A stretch of 64,000 nt of DNA, from NCBI GenBank assembly GCA_017399685.1, contig JAFQBM010000006.1, positions 1 through 64,000 on the forward strand, read 5' to 3'. Position 1 is the first letter of the stretch. Each line of letters starts with the position of its first letter. This stretch comes from Lachnospiraceae bacterium (GTDB taxonomy: Bacteria > Bacillota > Clostridia > Lachnospirales > Lachnospiraceae). Positions 34,341 through 42,017 of this stretch are shown here, piece by piece. The position numbers and the translations under genes are program-made. The notes below the pieces were generated by a model. It was given only the letters and a program-made list of their open reading frames with translations. It had not been told where the DNA came from and searched no databases.

Positions 34341-34371
34341 CTTATAAATATATCGTGGGTCATTGAGGTTT
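34341..34371 (+). repeat. Element II arm fragment
   Basis: CTTATAAATATATCGTGGGT is followed by CATTGAGGTTT. It matches the element II arm. It lies between the transporter promoter and the candidate small RNA. Confidence 0.55.
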
Positions 34372-34395
34372 GGTTATATTTGGATGGAATGGAAC

Positions 34396-34507
34396 AAAAA
34401 AATAAGGAATCAGGGGGAGCTGATTCCTTACATGAGGGGAGTATAAATAATTAATAAGGGGTTATATAGTGTGTGCATAGAGATTAATTTCCGAACATCT
34501 CTAACAC
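34396..34507 (-). ncRNA. Candidate small RNA or orphan attenuated leader
   Basis: A good promoter (34514-34542) and an intrinsic terminator (34403-34430) on the minus strand enclose about 110 bases with no reading frame. Near the predicted 5' end a first hairpin can form: GTGTTAGAGAT with ATCTCTATGCACAC around a 12-nt loop. The terminator hairpin forms the 3' end. The next minus-strand gene, the binding protein, starts 220 bases further on and has its own promoter, so this looks like an independent small RNA. An attenuator leader of that operon is the alternative. It does not resemble 6S, SRP, tmRNA or RNase P RNA, nor any riboswitch I can recognise. Confidence 0.5.
34403..34430 (-). terminator. 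Minus-strand intrinsic terminator with no gene upstream
   Basis: TAAGGAATCAG and CTGATTCCTTA form a perfect 11-bp stem with a 6-nt loop. On the minus strand it is followed by TTTTTTTG (34402-34395). It would end the candidate small RNA. Confidence 0.8.
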
Positions 34508-34513
34508 AAGATT

Positions 34514-34542
34514 ATTATAGTACAGTGAATGAAAAAAAGCAA
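34514..34542 (-). promoter_or_regulatory. Promoter of the candidate small RNA
   Basis: On the minus strand: TTGCTT (34542-34537), a 17-bp spacer and a perfect TATAAT (34519-34514). The expected start is near 34507. The flanks (34543-34790) are very AT-rich, with no reading frame of note on either strand. Confidence 0.65.
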
Positions 34543-34792
34543 TAATAAAATTATTGAAAAAAGTAATAAAAATTTTAGAAAAATAGGTTAAATGTACTCA
34601 AAAATGAAAGAAAATCGTAATATTTATGGGAATGATTGGTCAATAATTACAAAAACGAAGGGATAAATTGTGAAATATATGTATAATAAAAGTATAATAT
34701 TCCTAAAATGAGAAATATATAGACTAAAAAATGAACCTCTTTATTACAAGTAGGATTAAATTCTTACAACTAATATAAAGTTGAAAATTATG

Positions 34793-34822
34793 TTGACGTA
34801 GTAGTTCCTTTTGGGGTATATT
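34793..34822 (+). promoter_or_regulatory. Promoter of the zinc-ribbon protein gene
   Basis: TTGACG (34793-34798), an 18-bp spacer and TATATT (34817-34822). The start would lie about 28 bases before the ATG at 34857, with AAGGAAGGGG as the ribosome-binding site. Confidence 0.65.
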
Positions 34823-34856
34823 AAAGTTATCGTTTAAGATAAGGAAGGGGATTGGA

Positions 34857-35990
34857 ATGAGTCAATTTTGTCATAATTGTGGAACGAAACTGCCAGATGA
34901 CGCAGTATTTTGTTCTGGATGTGGAACAAGGGTAAAAGTAGCAGAGCAACCCGCAGGAGTTGTTCCTACGAATCATATCGAGAATGTTCAGCCGATAGTT
35001 GAACCGGTTCAGCAAGAAGTAAGTTACACAAATCCGGTAGAGCCACGAAAGGCAGAAGAAAATGTAACTTATACAAGTCCAGTGGAGCCACCGAAGGCAG
35101 AAGAAAATGTAACTTATACAAGTCCAGTGGAACCACCGAAGGCAGAAGAAAATGTAACTTATACAAGTCCAGTGGAACCGCCGAAGGCAGAAGAAAATGT
35201 AACTTATACAAGTCCAGTGGAACCACCGAAGGCAGAAGAAAATGTAACTTATACAAGTCCAGTGGAACCGCCGAAGGCAGAAGAAAATATAACATATACA
35301 AGTCTGGTACAGCCAACGGAGTCAACATCCTATGCAGGAGAGACTTCTTATACAGGTGGAACATCCTATGAAAGACCGATCACTTCTGTGCCACCGGTAG
35401 CACCAGACCAGCCGATACCGGGATTTGGAGCTCCAGGAGGAAATCCAAATAAGAAGAACAAGCCAAAGAAGAAAAAGAAAGGTCTTCTTGTATTTTTCAT
35501 TATCGTTTTACTTTTAGCAGCAGGAGCAGCAGTTGTTTGGTTTTTAGATTATAAGGGGATCATTGAAATCTTCCAAAAAGAAGAAGAGAGTACATATAAA
35601 GAAGCCATTGATTTATATGTGAAAGGTATCGAAGAACAGGAAATTGATACTTTCTTAGATGCATACGGAAGCTTTCTGGTTGAAGAATTCGAGGACGGTG
35701 ATGGCGAAGTATTTATAGAAGAAATATATGAAGAATACGAATCAGAAGTAGGCGAAGGTGTAAGTATTGCCTATGAAGTAACGAAGGAAAAAGAATACTC
35801 AGAATCCAAGTTAGAAAAGTTACAGAAAGAACTAGAAGAAGATTATGATTTTGAAGGAACCATAGACAAAGCTTATGATGTTACCACTGAGTTTACCATT
35901 GAAGGTGATGATGGAGAAACAGACGATAGAGTGAAGTTCCTTGTAGTAGAAATCGAAGGTCAGTGGTATTTAGCAGAATTTGACAATTAA
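34857..35990 (+). CDS. Zinc-ribbon, single-pass membrane protein with repeat linker
   Basis: The 377-residue protein begins with a zinc ribbon (CHNCGTKL near residue 5 and CSGCG near 22). A linker follows with five exact-length NVTYTSPVEPPKAEE repeats flanked by two diverged ones, then a Tyr/Ser/Pro-rich stretch and a lysine patch (NKKNKPKKKKKG). One membrane helix lies near residues 208-230 (LLVFFIIVLLLAAGAAVVWF). The last 145 residues are acidic and outside the membrane (IDLYVKGIEEQEIDTFLDAY, ending VVEIEGQWYLAEFDN), resembling the NTF2/DUF4878-like domains of such proteins. Zinc-ribbon plus single helix plus outer domain is a frequent clostridial design with no known function. The gene has its own promoter and terminator. 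Confidence 0.85.
   Translation: MSQFCHNCGTKLPDDAVFCSGCGTRVKVAEQPAGVVPTNHIENVQPIVEPVQQEVSYTNPVEPRKAEENVTYTSPVEPPKAEENVTYTSPVEPPKAEENVTYTSPVEPPKAEENVTYTSPVEPPKAEENVTYTSPVEPPKAEENITYTSLVQPTESTSYAGETSYTGGTSYERPITSVPPVAPDQPIPGFGAPGGNPNKKNKPKKKKKGLLVFFIIVLLLAAGAAVVWFLDYKGIIEIFQKEEESTYKEAIDLYVKGIEEQEIDTFLDAYGSFLVEEFEDGDGEVFIEEIYEEYESEVGEGVSIAYEVTKEKEYSESKLEKLQKELEEDYDFEGTIDKAYDVTTEFTIEGDDGETDDRVKFLVVEIEGQWYLAEFDN
35061..35285 (+). repeat. Five 45-bp tandem repeats inside the zinc-ribbon gene
   Basis: Five in-frame 45-bp units encode NVTYTSPVEPPKAEE. They differ at only a few bases, such as GAGCCA, GAACCA and GAACCG in the Glu-Pro codons. Diverged units flank the array. This is a third case in the window of recent in-frame array expansion. 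Confidence 0.9.
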
Positions 35991-36040
35991 TCTGGATTAT
36001 TTGCAACCTTAATCATCGAAATAGGATGATGCAGGATTTA

Positions 36041-36066
36041 CTTACAAGATATGTGGTGAATAATTC
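36041..36066 (+). repeat. Element II arm fragment
   Basis: CTTACAAGATATGTGGTGAA is followed by TAATTCATG. It matches the first two thirds of the element II arm. It lies downstream of the zinc-ribbon gene and 85 bases before the complete element I copy. Confidence 0.6.
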
Positions 36067-36076
36067 ATGCAGTAGT

Positions 36077-36134
36077 AAAAACGTCCAAAGTCCAAAATCG
36101 GAAATCATTTTGAGAGGATTTTGGACGTTTTTTG
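36077..36134 (+). terminator. Terminator after the zinc-ribbon gene
   Basis: AAAACGTCCAAA can pair with TTTGGACGTTTT, with an alternative inner pairing of GTCCAAAATC with GATTTTGGAC. A run of six T follows. The two alternative stems share the 3' arm. Confidence 0.7.
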
Positions 36135-36150
36135 GCACTTTGAAGAGATT

Positions 36151-36283
36151 GTTACTGTTCACTCAGTAACCTGACACTTGCTGTCAGGCTACGTAATAGC
36201 ATGATTCAGGGGTTGGTTTTTGCTTCGCGAAGCGAATTTGCATGCAAAAACCAATAAGTTACTGTTCATGTGTGAACAGTAAC
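36151..36283 (+). repeat. Element I, near-complete copy (133 bp)
   Basis: The element is a chain of inverted repeats: GTTACTGTTCACTCAGTAAC at the left end, a CCTGACACTTGCTGTCAGG hairpin, TACGTAATAGCATGATTCAG, then TTGGTTTTTGC and GCAAAAACCAA as outer arms around GCTTCGCGAAGC and GCATGC palindromes. It ends with TTACTGTTCATGTGTGAAC and AGTAAC. It lies in front of the glycosyltransferase operon. The copy at 63017-63149 has the same length and is nearly identical in the opposite orientation. No reading frame lies inside, so if mobile it would be a MITE-like non-autonomous element. Confidence 0.88.
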
Positions 36284-36313
36284 TAGAAATTGCAGTAAAA
36301 GGAAGTTAGGTAT

Positions 36314-37426
36314 ATGAATAAAAGAATATTGATATGTACAGCTTCAACGGGGCAGGGACATAATACCGTTGCCTTTTCTTTAAAAGAAGAATTAGAGCAG
36401 TTAGGGTATGATGCGGCCATTATGGAACCGATGAAACAAAAAAATGAACATCTAGGAAATTTTATTGATGGTGGATATAAACTGTTAGCCACTAAAATGC
36501 CAAAGGTTTACAGTGGATTATATAAAGTAACCAATTTTGAAATGGTGGATAACACAGTAAACCGTTGGATTGATAATTTCATGGATGGTGGAATCGAAGA
36601 GTTGATTAAAACTTACGACCCTGCACTCATTATTTCCACTCATCCTTTGCTGGTGAAGCAGATTTCCGAAGTGCTTTCCAAGGGAGAAATCCGCTCGAAA
36701 TTTTTAGCTGTAGTGACAGATTTCCAGGCACATCAGGCATATATCTGCGATAAAATCGATGGTTACATCGTAGGAAGTCTTCCTACCAAAAGGGATTTGG
36801 TGGAAAAAGACATTGACCCACAAATAATTTATCCATATGGAATTCCGATTCGAAAGGATTTTTCTAAAGTAGATGGAGTTTACCAAAAATCAGATTTATT
36901 TACCCTTTTAATCATGGGTGGAAGTATGGGAATGAAGGCCATAAAAAAGGCATTGGCAAACATTTTGGATATGGATGAAATCCTAAGAATTTTTGTGGTA
37001 TGTGGCTCCAATGAAGAATTAAAAGAAGAATTAGAGAAGATTTTAAGTAAATATTATGGAAAGAAACAGGTAGAAATATTAGGATATACAGATAAAGTAA
37101 ATGAATTGATGGCGATATCTGATGTCATTGTGACAAAACCGGGAGGGCTTACTGTAACAGAAAGTCTTACCATGCGTCTTCCAATGATTATTCCGTATTA
37201 TATTCCGGGACAGGAAGAGGAAAATACCAAAGTAATGTCAGACCAAGGTGTTGCTATGGAAACGGATATTGCAAAGTTAGATGAAACCATTGAAAAATTG
37301 ATGCAAAAGCCATCTTTATTAGAGTATATGAGGGAAAATATTGACCGATTGGTGGAACCACATTCTTTTGACGATACTCTGGCATTGATTGAAAAACTGA
37401 TAAATGAATTTAACGAAAAAGTGTAG
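36314..37426 (+). CDS. MGDG-synthase/UgtP-like glycosyltransferase (first copy)
   Basis: The 370-residue GT28-type enzyme resembles MGDG synthase, processive diacylglycerol glucosyltransferase UgtP and MurG. The N-terminal half starts KRILICTASTGQGHNTVA, the glycine-rich acceptor loop, and has PALIISTHPLLVKQI and VVTDFQAH. The C-terminal half shows LLIMGGSMGMKA, a FVVCGSNEEL strand and the nucleotide-sugar site VTKPGGLTVTESL, then PYYIPGQEEEN. It probably moves a hexose from a nucleotide sugar to a diacylglycerol-type lipid at the inner face of the membrane. The start follows AGGAAGTTAGG. It heads a five-gene unit, with a second homologue 103 bases downstream. Confidence 0.9.
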   Translation: MNKRILICTASTGQGHNTVAFSLKEELEQLGYDAAIMEPMKQKNEHLGNFIDGGYKLLATKMPKVYSGLYKVTNFEMVDNTVNRWIDNFMDGGIEELIKTYDPALIISTHPLLVKQISEVLSKGEIRSKFLAVVTDFQAHQAYICDKIDGYIVGSLPTKRDLVEKDIDPQIIYPYGIPIRKDFSKVDGVYQKSDLFTLLIMGGSMGMKAIKKALANILDMDEILRIFVVCGSNEELKEELEKILSKYYGKKQVEILGYTDKVNELMAISDVIVTKPGGLTVTESLTMRLPMIIPYYIPGQEEENTKVMSDQGVAMETDIAKLDETIEKLMQKPSLLEYMRENIDRLVEPHSFDDTLALIEKLINEFNEKV

Positions 37427-37430
37427 CTTG

Positions 37431-37490
37431 ATTACTGTTCAAACAATAACCGGATACTTGTTGCCGTATTACATGACAGCATGATTCATG
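37431..37490 (+). repeat. Element I fragment, diverged
   Basis: ATTACTGTTCAAACAATAAC is followed by CGGATACTTGTTGCCGTATT and ACATGACAGCATGATTCATG. It aligns with the left half of element I (36151-36215), with compensating changes in the hairpin (GGATAC... ). It sits between the two glycosyltransferase genes. Confidence 0.65.
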
Positions 37491-37529
37491 TAACATGAAC
37501 TGATAAACCAGGAAGGCTTGGTGCAAAAA

Positions 37530-38615
37530 ATGAAAAAAGTCATTATATTTACAGCTGCATATGGAAATGGACACAATAGTGTTGCCCAGGTATTAAAAGA
37601 ACAGATAAAAGACCTGGAAGAAAACATACAGGTAGAGATTTTGGATTTTTTTCATGTGTTTGCAAAGGGAAAAGAAGATATGATGTATGGAGGATACGAG
37701 GAACTGATTCGTACTCTTCCAAGTCTCTTTAACCTGTATTATAATGCAAAAGATTGTTTTAAATGGATTAGATGGTTTGATACTGCGGATTTTAGTATCC
37801 GCCGCCATGTAGCAGCATTTTTTGAAAAGGTAAAAGTAGATTTGGTGATTTCCACCTTTCCTATTGCTTCCGGATATCTGGCACATTTAAAGGAAAGTAA
37901 AAAAACAGATTTTAAACTTGCCACGGTGATTACAGATTTTGTAGCCACCAGGGAATGGTTATATCAGGGAACGGATTACTACTTTGTAGCCACCAATGAG
38001 ATTAAAAAAGAAATGGTTGAAAAAGGCATCAGGAAAGAGGCTGTTTTTGTAACAGGAATACCGGTTCGGGAAGAATTTTATGGGTATTCAAAGGAAGAAA
38101 AAGTTCCTGGTCTTATTACCTTTTTAGGTGGAGGTTTAGGAATTTTACCGGAAAATCCAGACTTTTATCTTGATATCAGCAGGATAAAAGGCTCCCAGAT
38201 TGTCATTGTTACCGGAAAAAATAAGGCACTGAAAAAACAGTTAGAAGATACAATAAAGAAAGAAAACATTACAATACTTGGATTTGAAAATAACATGCCA
38301 AAGCTTCTAAGACAAAGTCAGGTGGTGGTTGGAAAACCAGGAGGTCTTTCTTTGTTTGAAGCAATTATGACAGATACACCATATATTTTATATCAGGCAA
38401 AACTAGGGCAGGAAAAACGGAATGAACGTTATTTCCAAAAACATAGATTAGGACAGGCTGCAAAAAATGAAAAAGAATGCAAAGCAGCGATTTTAAGACA
38501 GTTTACAGATTCCAAAGAAAGAAAAATAGAAGAAATCCAAAGAAGAAAAATTCGTGAAAGCATAAAACCGGAAAGTATCAAAATGCTGATAGGGGGAACA
38601 AAGCCTATGCCATAA
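37530..38615 (+). CDS. MGDG-synthase/UgtP-like glycosyltransferase (second copy)
   Basis: The roughly 361-residue protein is a paralogue of the one at 36314. Its acceptor loop is IIFTAAYGNGHNSVAQ, followed by DLVISTFPIASGYL and VITDFVATREWL. The donor half has TFLGGGLGILPEN, IVIVTGKNKAL and VVGKPGGLSLFEAI. AGGAAGG lies before TTG 37518 and GTG 37521, but the conserved start MKKVIIFTAA (ATG 37530) is preferred; the exact start is uncertain. Two such enzymes in one operon suggest sequential addition of two sugars, or one acting on a lipid and the other on its glycosylated product. Confidence 0.88.
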   Translation: MKKVIIFTAAYGNGHNSVAQVLKEQIKDLEENIQVEILDFFHVFAKGKEDMMYGGYEELIRTLPSLFNLYYNAKDCFKWIRWFDTADFSIRRHVAAFFEKVKVDLVISTFPIASGYLAHLKESKKTDFKLATVITDFVATREWLYQGTDYYFVATNEIKKEMVEKGIRKEAVFVTGIPVREEFYGYSKEEKVPGLITFLGGGLGILPENPDFYLDISRIKGSQIVIVTGKNKALKKQLEDTIKKENITILGFENNMPKLLRQSQVVVGKPGGLSLFEAIMTDTPYILYQAKLGQEKRNERYFQKHRLGQAAKNEKECKAAILRQFTDSKERKIEEIQRRKIRESIKPESIKMLIGGTKPMP

Positions 38616-38687
38616 ACAAAGATGATTTATGACATAGCTTACAAAGCATATATTTTCTGGATGTAACAGGAGGAAAGGAGGAAGTGT

Positions 38688-39410
38688 ATGAATCGATTTG
38701 CAAAGATAGGGTTAGGAACTTTAGGAGTTTTAGCAGGCACCTTTTTGGGATATTGTGCATTGCCGAATCTTTATGCAAGAAATGTTTCCAAGAGAGTTCG
38801 AAAAACTCTGCCTAAGGGTAAAAATCAGGTTGCGCTTACTTTTGATGATGGTCCAAATGCTGAATATACAGGAAGAGTATTGGATATATTAAAAAAATAT
38901 CAGGTAAAGGCAACCTTTTTTATTGTAATAAAGAATGCCAACCAGAATCTTGATTTAATCGAACGGATGAAAGAAGAAGGACATGAAGTGGCGTTCCACT
39001 CTTACAAGCATCAAAGTGCATGGGAATTAACTCCATGGGAGACTTTGAAGGAAATTCCAAAAGGGGAAGAACAGTTAAAGGCTCAGAACATAAAATTTAG
39101 TTATGTGAGACCACCTTGGGGAACCTTTAATTTATTTACCTTATTTGGTATGCTAAGAAGAAACCTTCAGGTGATTTTATGGAGTGTAGAAGCTTATGAC
39201 TGGAGAAAACGCCAGACAAAAGAAAAAATTGCAGAAATTATTTTAGACCGGGTAGAAGACGGAAGCATCATTGTATTACATGACAGTGGCGGAGCCAAAG
39301 GGGCACCGGAACATACCATAGGTTCTTTGGAACTTTGGATACCGGAACTTTTAAAGGAAGGGTATCATTTTGTAACCATATCCCAAGGCTTGAAAGGAGA
39401 AATGGTGTGA
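38688..39410 (+). CDS. NodB-type polysaccharide deacetylase, membrane-anchored
   Basis: The 240-residue protein starts with a hydrophobic segment (LGTLGVLAGTFLGYCALP), probably an uncleaved anchor, so the catalytic domain lies outside. Carbohydrate esterase 4 motifs are clear: TFDDGPNAEYTG (metal and base aspartates) near residue 51, FHSYKHQSAW (two metal histidines) near 102, VRPPWGTFN and IIVLHDSGG. It probably removes N-acetyl groups from peptidoglycan or from a glycolipid made by the neighbouring enzymes. AGGAGGAAAGGAGG gives a very strong ribosome-binding site. The YkoP-like gene starts 3 bases after its stop. Confidence 0.92.
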   Translation: MNRFAKIGLGTLGVLAGTFLGYCALPNLYARNVSKRVRKTLPKGKNQVALTFDDGPNAEYTGRVLDILKKYQVKATFFIVIKNANQNLDLIERMKEEGHEVAFHSYKHQSAWELTPWETLKEIPKGEEQLKAQNIKFSYVRPPWGTFNLFTLFGMLRRNLQVILWSVEAYDWRKRQTKEKIAEIILDRVEDGSIIVLHDSGGAKGAPEHTIGSLELWIPELLKEGYHFVTISQGLKGEMV

Positions 39411-39412
39411 CT

Positions 39413-39931
39413 ATGAAAAAATTTTTTCGATGGCTGATTAAAAGAGTAGATCAGAGTTATCATAAAAAACATCATCTTATTTTGATTCCGGGGTGTAAAA
39501 ATGAATGTTTTTACATCAATTCTCATCCTTATGAAGGGGAAGAAAAGGTATTGGAGGGTGGAATCCGGATACAAAAAGGGGATCCTATCATTGAAATTCA
39601 TATGAACAATCAAAAATCCGATGAATTAAATGATATCAAAGCGATTATGCGGGTATTAAAAGAAGCCCTTAAAGCGTTAGCAGTACTATTCCAAACAGAA
39701 GAATATCAAAACTGCAAGGCAGTATACGGAAATACCTTACTATATCCCATTGCAGAAAAATTTGGGTTTGAGGTGTTAGAGGTGGAGGAAAAGGATGTTG
39801 ACAAGGCAGGTCAGCTTTGGGAAAACATCATTAAATACGCATACAGCGAAAAAGGCAAAAAATTAGAAAATAGGATTTCGAAAGAAATCTGGTATGAGAA
39901 GGACCGTTTGGTGAGCAAGTGGTTGGTATAA
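39413..39931 (+). CDS. YkoP-like protein
   Basis: The 172-residue protein starts at ATG 39413 after AAAGGAGA inside the end of the deacetylase gene; the longer frame from 39335 is only overlap. It has a hydrophilic RVDQSYHKKHH start and a core with GGIRIQKGDPIIEIHMNN, LKEALKALAVLFQTEEYQ and VYGNTLLYPIAEKFGFEV. This pattern (lipid-embedded 'HMNN' strand, helix, GNTLL-P..EKLGF) recalls the YkoP-like domain, found either as small proteins or fused to NodB deacetylases beside UgtP-like enzymes in Bacillus. No function is established. Its neighbours place it in the same envelope pathway. Confidence 0.65.
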   Translation: MKKFFRWLIKRVDQSYHKKHHLILIPGCKNECFYINSHPYEGEEKVLEGGIRIQKGDPIIEIHMNNQKSDELNDIKAIMRVLKEALKALAVLFQTEEYQNCKAVYGNTLLYPIAEKFGFEVLEVEEKDVDKAGQLWENIIKYAYSEKGKKLENRISKEIWYEKDRLVSKWLV

Positions 39932-39947
39932 ACCGGGGGATAATATT

Positions 39948-41003
39948 TTGAGTAAAAAAGAAAAAACATGGAACGGAGTACTTTTAGTCGTATTAACATT
40001 CATTACGATCAGTGTACTCATTAAAAATGATGAACTTAGCAACCTGGATGATATTTTAGGAAATCTGAAACTGGGATACCTTGGTCTTGCAGTGCTTGCC
40101 ATGGTGGTGAATACTTTGTTTGACAGTGCCATTTTAAAATTAAATTCAGACTATCTTGGACATAAACTGAAATTTCGTCAGGCATGTTACCTTACAGTAC
40201 ATGGACAATATTATAGTATGGTGACTCCTTTAGGTTCCGGAGGACAGCCTATGCAGATTTATGCCATGAAAAGAAGATATGATATTCCTGTATCAAAAGC
40301 ATCTGCAGCAACCATTCACAAATGTTTTACTTATCAATATGTCATTGCAGTCATGGCAATAGGAGCATTCTTTGTGTTATTCAGCTTTTTGAAACAAAGT
40401 TTTCCCTCTTATTTCTGGGTTATTGTACTAGCAGTGCTGATTAATGTACTTGCAACGGCGGCCCTGGTTTTAGTTGTTTATAATGGAAAATGGGTCATCA
40501 AAATTACAGAGAAAATATGTAATTTCCTACATCGTTTTCGGCTTACAAAGAATGTAAAAGCCAAAAGAGTACTTCAAATTGTAGAAGAATATGACATGAA
40601 TTTAAAAGAAATGAAAGATGACAAGAAATTGTTCTTAAAATCCTTCTTTTTAAATTTTTGTGCCATGACCTGTTATTTCAGCATTGCCTATTTTGTATTC
40701 CGTGCCATGAATGTATCTAATCTTTCTTTTGTTGGAGCTTTCTGCATGCAGATATTGGTATATGCTGTTACAAGCTGTATTCCGACTCCAGGTAATGCAG
40801 GAGCCTCAGAAAGTGGATTTTATATTCTATATGCGGTTTTGGTTCCAAATAAAAATTTGGGAGTTGCCATGTTATTATGGAGAATCATTATCTATTATTT
40901 AAATCTATTTATATCAGCCATCATTGTATGGATTGATTTCCTGATTCAAGGCAAAGAAGAGGGAAAGATTGACAATGACCAACCGGAAGGCGGCGGGATA
41001 TAG
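39948..41003 (+). CDS. UPF0104/YbhN-type integral membrane protein
   Basis: The 351-residue protein has seven or eight membrane helices and the family marks: YYSMVTPLGSGGQPMQIYAM near residue 85, and near 280 TSCIPTPGNAGASESGFYILY, which is close to the MprF N-terminal flippase-like domain. Members of this family are thought to move lipids or lipid-linked sugars across the membrane. Translation probably begins at TTG 39948 after GGGGGAT; no in-frame ATG precedes the first helix. It closes the five-gene unit. I read it as the flippase for the glycolipid made by the two UgtP-like enzymes; this role is inferred. Confidence 0.85.
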   Translation: MSKKEKTWNGVLLVVLTFITISVLIKNDELSNLDDILGNLKLGYLGLAVLAMVVNTLFDSAILKLNSDYLGHKLKFRQACYLTVHGQYYSMVTPLGSGGQPMQIYAMKRRYDIPVSKASAATIHKCFTYQYVIAVMAIGAFFVLFSFLKQSFPSYFWVIVLAVLINVLATAALVLVVYNGKWVIKITEKICNFLHRFRLTKNVKAKRVLQIVEEYDMNLKEMKDDKKLFLKSFFLNFCAMTCYFSIAYFVFRAMNVSNLSFVGAFCMQILVYAVTSCIPTPGNAGASESGFYILYAVLVPNKNLGVAMLLWRIIIYYLNLFISAIIVWIDFLIQGKEEGKIDNDQPEGGGI

Positions 41004-41103
41004 AAAAGAAAAAAGCAACCGGAATGTGGTCAAAAAAAGATAAAAACAAAATGAAAGTAAAGTTTAGAATTAAGAACAGACAAAATGACGGGTAGATGTA
41101 ACT

Positions 41104-41925
41104 ATGAAAAATAATAATTTAAGTGCCAATCAATTGAAAACGCAAGAATTAAAAGAAATTTTATGCACTAAATGGCTTGGAAAACCAACATTTTTTTTTA
41201 ATATCTGTGACTCTACCAATATCAGACTGCAGGAACTGGCAAATGCAGGAGCAAGGGAAGGTTATGTGGTAGTTTCTGAAGAACAGACAGCCGGACAAGG
41301 AAGAAACGGGCGAAACTGGAATTCACCCAAAGGGGAAGGAATCTTTTTAAGTATGCTCCTTCGTCCGGAATTTCAACCTAAATACGCTTCCATGATAACT
41401 TTGGTGACGGCATTAGCAGTATGTTACGCCTTAGAAAAAAACGGGATGGAAAATCTTTTTATCAAATGGCCCAACGACATTGTAGCAGGAGGAAAAAAAC
41501 TCTGCGGTATCCTAACCAAGATGTGTACGGACGCAGATACCATAAAATATGTCATTGTAGGACTAGGAATCAATGTCAGCCAAAAAAACTTTCCTCCGAA
41601 AATTGCAGAAATTGCAACCTCTATTTACTTAGAAACCAAAGAAGAAAAAAGCCGGATGAAAATCATTGCAGACGTTCTGGCTGCCTATGAAACATACTAT
41701 GAGCAATTCCAGGAAACCAAAGACCTATCCCTATTAAAAGAAGAATACAATCAAAAATTAGTTCACCGTAATTCTATGGTACGAATCATAGAAGAAGGAC
41801 AGGAAAAAACAGTAAAAGCACTGGGAATCAACGAAAAAGGAGAACTCTTAGTAGAAGAACAAGGACAAATAAGGACCATACTGGCAGGAGAAATCTCCGT
41901 ACGAGGAATTTACGGCTATACATAA
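41104..41925 (+). CDS. birA: Biotin--protein ligase without DNA-binding domain
   Basis: The 273-residue protein attaches biotin to carboxylase carrier proteins. It shows the substrate motif DSTNIRLQELA, the biotinyl-AMP loop EQTAGQGRNGRNW near residue 65, IKWPNDIVAGGKKLCGIL near 120 and VGLGINV, then a C-terminal SH3-like domain with a final AGEISVRG. The N-terminal winged helix of BirA repressors is missing, so it should not regulate transcription. No ribosome-binding site stands out before the ATG. The bases between 41003 and 41104 hold no clear promoter. Confidence 0.93.
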   Translation: MKNNNLSANQLKTQELKEILCTKWLGKPTFFFNICDSTNIRLQELANAGAREGYVVVSEEQTAGQGRNGRNWNSPKGEGIFLSMLLRPEFQPKYASMITLVTALAVCYALEKNGMENLFIKWPNDIVAGGKKLCGILTKMCTDADTIKYVIVGLGINVSQKNFPPKIAEIATSIYLETKEEKSRMKIIADVLAAYETYYEQFQETKDLSLLKEEYNQKLVHRNSMVRIIEEGQEKTVKALGINEKGELLVEEQGQIRTILAGEISVRGIYGYT

Positions 41926-42017
41926 CAAAGGTACCTATGATTCAGGCTACGAATAAGCTCGGCTAAATAAAAAAATAACAACTTGAAACTATAAATGAAA
42001 ATGAATGGATGGTTATG

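Noticed and set aside
35061..35285. CRISPR-like regular repeats
   Set aside because: The 45-bp units are directly adjacent, without spacers, and in frame inside a coding sequence. The arrays at 22369 and 26826 were rejected for the same reason.
36077..36134. Riboswitch in front of the glycosyltransferase operon
   Set aside because: The structure is a simple hairpin with a T run, sits directly after the zinc-ribbon gene and has no conserved aptamer core that I recognise. A terminator is enough.
39335..39412. Extended N-terminus of the YkoP-like protein
   Set aside because: These 26 codons overlap the end of the deacetylase gene in another frame. ATG 39413, with AAAGGAGA upstream, is the better start.
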